This document shows positions 8,101 to 10,761 of a stretch of DNA of 10,761 bases, in pieces (the stretch's first letter is position 1; each line of letters begins with the position of its first letter). Source of the stretch: Phoronis ovalis. Lineage: Eukaryota > Phoronida > Phoronidae. The stretch covers positions 1 through 10,761 of the forward strand of contig JAOXYB010060256.1 in assembly GCA_028565635.1 (NCBI GenBank). The letters run 5' to 3'. The notes under the pieces are model-generated. The model was not told the origin of the DNA. It ran no database searches and saw only the letters and a program-made list of their open reading frames with translations. Made by a program: the position numbers and the translations under genes.

Positions 8101-9138
8101 TTAAGGCTAAGCCGGACCCTCGTCATTGTTTAAATAAAAATTCGTGACAAATCCGCATTACATTTTTTTCACTCAAAAGATATGTTTCTAAAACTTTAAC
8201 ATTCAAGCTATGTCATAATGGTATTTTCAAACTATTGTGTAAAATGTATGAAAATTAATTAGCGTTTAATAACACCCTATGAAAATCGTTAGGTACATCC
8301 TACAGGAAAACTCAGTAGATAAAAATTCGGGCAAACTATTTTTTTAACAACTAATCAATACTCTCATAATTTGTTTTGACCATTATTAAATTGCACCAGG
8401 GATTTTGATTATATAATCAATTTAGTGTTTTTAGCAAATGAAAAAATTGCCTTTTTTTAAACATTAATTAATAATTCAAAGATTATTCACAGTATTTACA
8501 ATTCGGTCAAAACAAATGATGGAAGTATCGTTTACTTCTTAAAAACGTAGTTAGCTCCAATTTAGATCAGCAGGATTTTGCTATAGGATGTACCTTATGA
8601 TTTTTATGAGATGTCATAAAAAATTAATTAAATATTGTGCGATGCATACACAAGTCTAAAAATACCACCATAACATATCATGAATGTTAAAGTTTCAGAA
8701 AACATTTATTTTATATGAAGAAAATGTAAAGCGGATTTTTCATGAATTTTTATTTAAACGGTGACGAGGGTCCGACTTAGTCTTAAACAATGTATTTACA
8801 CCTAACATAATAAGTCATTTAAGGATCATGCTGTTAGTTTTAAGGATAACGGTTTAACATTTTTAAAATATGAAATCAGAATATTAGTAAGTAACAGCAG
8901 TAATCCTCCCTTTGGTAGAAAGCTATCTAGTTTATCATTTGAGTTACTGCACAATTTTTGTCAGGTTAGTTTACTCGTTTTGTCTAATTTTCACACGATG
9001 GATTGATAACTGAAGTTTTTCTTTCAGACATGGCCAATATCGTACTTCTGCTTTGCATTATACTATTAGTGTTTGCCGTTATGGGAGTAATTCTTTTCGG
9101 CAAAGAATTGGCTAGCCATTTTGGTGACCTTCAAACAG
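5172..9138 (+). CDS. CATSPER4: CatSper4-like sperm cation channel subunit, exons 1-9 (3' part missing)
   Basis: CatSper4 is one of four six-helix subunits that form the pore of the pH- and voltage-gated Ca2+ channel of the sperm flagellum. Exons: 5172-5198, 5687-5763, 6198-6240, 6353-6504, 6642-6708, 6863-7025, 7305-7395, 7554-7612 and 9028-9138. All junctions are in phase with GT/AG borders, and they give 263 residues. Residues 1-98 are a hydrophilic cytoplasmic N-terminus. S1 is about 99-118. S2 is about 126-149, with F141 and E144 as the charge-transfer pair. G-F-W-I-F-W-R-V-G-W-N-I-L-D-F at 152-166 leads into S3 with D165. S4 has arginines at 191, 194, 197, 200, 203 and 206. I-L-Q-S-I-P-D-M-A-N-I (221-231) is the S4-S5 linker, and S5 ends L-F-G at 249-251. 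The G-F-W-I-F-W-x-x-G-W-N-I-L and I-L-Q-S-x-P-D-M-A-N motifs match mammalian CatSper4 better than CatSper1-3 (from memory). The ATG sits in a good Kozak context (AAG-ATG-G). The pore, S6 and coiled-coil tail are not in the window. Confidence 0.9.
5199..5686 (+). other. CATSPER4: CatSper4 intron 1
   Basis: The donor is GTATGT and the acceptor is TTTCTTTCAG. It is AT-rich, with a TACATG-type simple repeat at about 5430-5470. The open frame at 5401-5601 reads through that repeat and has no domain. Confidence 0.7.
5764..6197 (+). other. CATSPER4: CatSper4 intron 2
   Basis: The donor is GTACGT at 5764, chosen over the GT at 5762 because only this one keeps exons 3 and 4 in frame. The acceptor is ATTTTCAG. 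It contains the small TTAA-flanked palindrome listed separately. Confidence 0.7.
6014..6069. repeat. 56-bp TTAA-flanked palindrome
   Basis: GCGGGACCCGT (from 6022) and ACGAGTCCCGC (ending 6061) form imperfect inverted arms, extended inward by AATA and TATT. The palindrome is bounded by TTAA at 6014-6017 and 6066-6069. It is GC-rich against an AT-rich intron. It looks like a minimal inverted-repeat element or the remnant of one. The TTAA borders recall piggyBac-type targets but could be chance in this AT-rich DNA. Confidence 0.4.
8053..8076 (+). promoter_or_regulatory. AGGTCA triplet (DR5 plus DR1 arrangement)
   Basis: AGGTCA occurs at 8053-8058, 8064-8069 and 8071-8076. The last two form a perfect DR1, and the first two a DR5. 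These are classic nuclear-receptor half-site spacings. The setting is mid-intron beside a mobile element, so a simple-repeat origin is as likely as a regulatory role. Confidence 0.25.
8101..8786. mobile_element. Long foldback MITE with TTAA ends
   Basis: A 686-bp element has inverted arms of about 281 bp (8101-8381) and 282 bp (8505-8786) around a loop of about 123 bp. The outermost 71 positions agree at 63. Similarity continues, with small gaps, to the inner GTTTTGACC/GGTCAAAAC ends. Both ends are TTAA, followed by G(G/A)CTAAG(C/T)CGGACCCTCGTCA. TTAA could be the duplicated target, as in piggyBac-type or related transposons. No transposase frame is present, so it is non-autonomous. It lies in intron 8 of CatSper4, and its transcript could fold into a long double-stranded hairpin. 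Confidence 0.8.
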
Positions 9139-9333
9139 GTAAATCGTGCCAGTTACACTTTCATTTTTAATTAGCTTTACCAGAAGCATTCACGTATAGA
9201 TGCACAAATAACTGAAAAAAGCAATCGTTAGATACATCAAGTAACTTTTCGTTGATCGACTTTTACAGCTTCTCTAAGGAGAGCTTTGTTTATACTGGAC
9301 AATTATATACATGTAACAACGTTGAATCTTAAA

Positions 9334-9440
9334 TAAAACAGGGTTGTCTGACATCTACGGATTAGGATAAAAAAATCTCAATTCGCATGACTGTCCTAAT
9401 CCCGCGTCCTAATCGGATGGGTGTTGACAACTCTGTAAAA
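9334..9440. mobile_element. Short TIR element starting CAGGGTTGTC (hAT-like MITE)
   Basis: The element at 9339-9435 starts CAGGGTTGTC and ends GACAACTCTG. Its inverted arms of about 30 bp continue to CGGATTAGGA and TCCTAATCGG. It is flanked by TAAAA on both sides (9334-9338 and 9436-9440). CAGGG-type ends are typical of hAT transposons, but hAT makes 8-bp duplications and only 5 bp match here, so the superfamily is tentative. It has no coding capacity. Confidence 0.6.
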
Positions 9441-9930
9441 GAGAAGAGCACTAGCTGCAAGTTTGGCACTGTAAATTTATACGCTGTGTTCCATGATAGT
9501 TATATCCGGCAGAAATACAGGAAATAACTTGAACGATTTTAATCTTATGTCATTGAACGCACGGTATTCAATTATTGCCATACAACTATTTGTCGCCCGG
9601 GGGGACTTGTCCTTTGTAACAAAAGTGAGGCAACACCTCGAAAAATAAGCTAATCAAATTAAGACGTTGCGAATTATTGAAACACGTTTTTAAATCCTAA
9701 TCTGAAGATAATATACATTAATTGTGGACTTCATTTGATAGCATATTATTATAAAATAAACGGTAAACATCCTGAAGAGCAAAAGGTCCTCAGCGTGGTT
9801 CAAAAAGTGAACAAATAAAGCTATGCTCATAATACGTTAGTTTTGCTATAAACAGAGGATATTTAGGATCATGTCTTACTAGAAACACGAGAAGAAAGAT
9901 AGGTGTTATAGAACAAGATTTTTTAGAAGC

Positions 9931-10118
9931 CCTATTTGCCCGGGGGGTACTCAAGTTATTTTTTAATGGGGGTGGCAGCCCAGTTGAACATTTTGGATTT
10001 GGATTGTATACTTCTTACTGTATTTTTTTTTGATTGCTACCGTAAAGCTATTCAAATATTTGGATTGCTACCTACTGCTTACATCAAAAAAAACTTGAGT
10101 ATCCCCCGGGCTTATTTG
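9931..10118. mobile_element. Short TIR element with CCCGGGGG ends
   Basis: The element at 9939-10110 has inverted ends. The left reads CCCGGGGGGTACTCAAGTTA and the right, read inward on the minus strand, CCCGGGGGATACTCAAGTTT, followed by T-rich tracts. It is flanked by CCTATTTG (9931-9938) and CTTATTTG (10111-10118), an 8-bp target duplication with one mismatch, which suggests a hAT-type MITE. The plus-strand open frame at 9936-10130 is simply a reading through this repeat. Confidence 0.65.
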
Positions 10119-10376
10119 TTAACCGTTTGACAATTTTCTTGCAGAAATGTTAACACGATGACGTACGTCATTTGTTGTCGTTCAGGAAACCCGGGAAATA
10201 ATTTCTTGTTGACTTTAAAACAAATAGACGGTTGAAACTAATTTAAATTACGTAAACATTTACAGATTATATAAGTACAATCTAAAGGTTATTAAATAAA
10301 ACTACGTATTATACGATAAAAATAAATAGATACAGTGGAGTTTCGGTGGTCTGTTTTAACAACGGTTGGGACAATG

Positions 10377-10388
10377 CCCCCCCCCCCC
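10377..10388 (+). repeat. Poly-C run (12 C)
   Basis: Twelve consecutive C in AT-rich intron sequence. It is a simple mononucleotide tract whose length is prone to sequencing error and polymorphism. Confidence 0.6.
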
Positions 10389-10761
10389 GCTGACATTTGT
10401 CTTTGAAACCAATCCGCACCTGTCGCAGAACATTATTTCTCAAAGTATATCTCTAAATGAAAATCTAACACTATAACGTTTATCGTTATCTATAATAAGA
10501 ATTATTGCTAAATAAAATGCAATTTACCACATTGTCACAGCAACCGTTTTCAAGAGAATTTATAATAAAAATATGATAAAAGACTATAGTTTGTTATTCA
10601 TCTATCTACAAATTTCAAAGAAATCGCGTGTCTGATTATTTCTGTAGTTATAAACAATATTTCAGCAATGTTACGTTTACTTTCAATGATAATAGAAACT
10701 TAGCTTAATATGACTCATATTGCTGTAAAATATGTATATACTATGTACATATTTTATAACA

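Larger units (their letters stand above)
7613..9027 (+). other. CATSPER4: CatSper4 intron 8
   Basis: At 1415 bp this is the longest complete intron here. Its donor is GTTTGA after a split Asp codon, and its acceptor is TTTTTCTTTCAG. About half of it is the 686-bp foldback element at 8101-8786. Three AGGTCA hexamers lie just upstream of that element at 8053-8076. The short open frames on both strands at about 7815-8059 show no known domain. Confidence 0.75.
9139..10761 (+). other. CATSPER4: CatSper4 intron 9 (5' part, runs off the window)
   Basis: The donor GTAAATC follows exon 9. The expected pore exon (helix, T-x-D-G-W-like selectivity filter, S6) is not found in any frame up to the right edge, so this intron exceeds 1.6 kb. 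It contains two short inverted-repeat elements (9334-9440 and 9931-10118) and a run of 12 C at 10377-10388. No other gene is seen. Confidence 0.65.

Noticed and set aside
9936-10130. 64-codon frame starting M-P-G-G-Y
   Set aside because: It is coextensive with the CCCGGGGG inverted-repeat element and has no independent coding evidence.

Overview
The window is animal nuclear DNA. It is AT-rich, and the coding sequence is split into short exons with GT/AG borders, AATAAA signals and many small non-autonomous repeats. The three genes are a Vps-C core subunit (VPS18), a CFAP97-domain flagellar protein and the sperm calcium-channel subunit CatSper4. Together they point to a metazoan with flagellated sperm. 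The small compact introns and tRNA- and TIR-type repeats fit a marine invertebrate, but the phylum cannot be fixed from this sequence. No prokaryotic or viral genes are visible, and most short open frames are chance readings in introns, UTRs or repeats.

Layout. 1-519 is the end of an intron of VPS18 (+ strand), 520-642 is its last coding exon, and a 3' UTR with a good poly(A) signal at 878-883 follows. 643-2373 is otherwise non-coding. It carries a tRNA-like SINE head near 1796-1837, a short repeated CGCTG block at 1996-2077 and a diverged 76-bp tandem duplication at about 2157-2320. 2374-4854 (- strand) is a complete four-exon gene for a 174-residue CFAP97D1/D2-like protein. 4855-5171 is a 317-bp divergent intergenic region with a palindromic RFX X-box-like site near its centre. 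5172-9138 (+ strand) holds the first nine exons of a CatSper4-like gene. They encode residues 1-263: the cytoplasmic N-terminus, the voltage sensor S1-S4 and S5. The pore, S6 and tail lie beyond the right edge, because 9139-10761 is the start of a long intron.

How the genes fit together. The two central genes are head to head, and both families act in the sperm flagellum: CFAP97 proteins in axoneme integrity and CatSper4 as one of four pore subunits of the flagellar Ca2+ channel. The shared X-box-like palindrome suggests a bidirectional promoter under an RFX/ciliary programme (inference). VPS18 is a converging housekeeping neighbour. Several inverted-repeat elements sit in CatSper4 introns. 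The largest is a 686-bp TTAA-ended foldback at 8101-8786.
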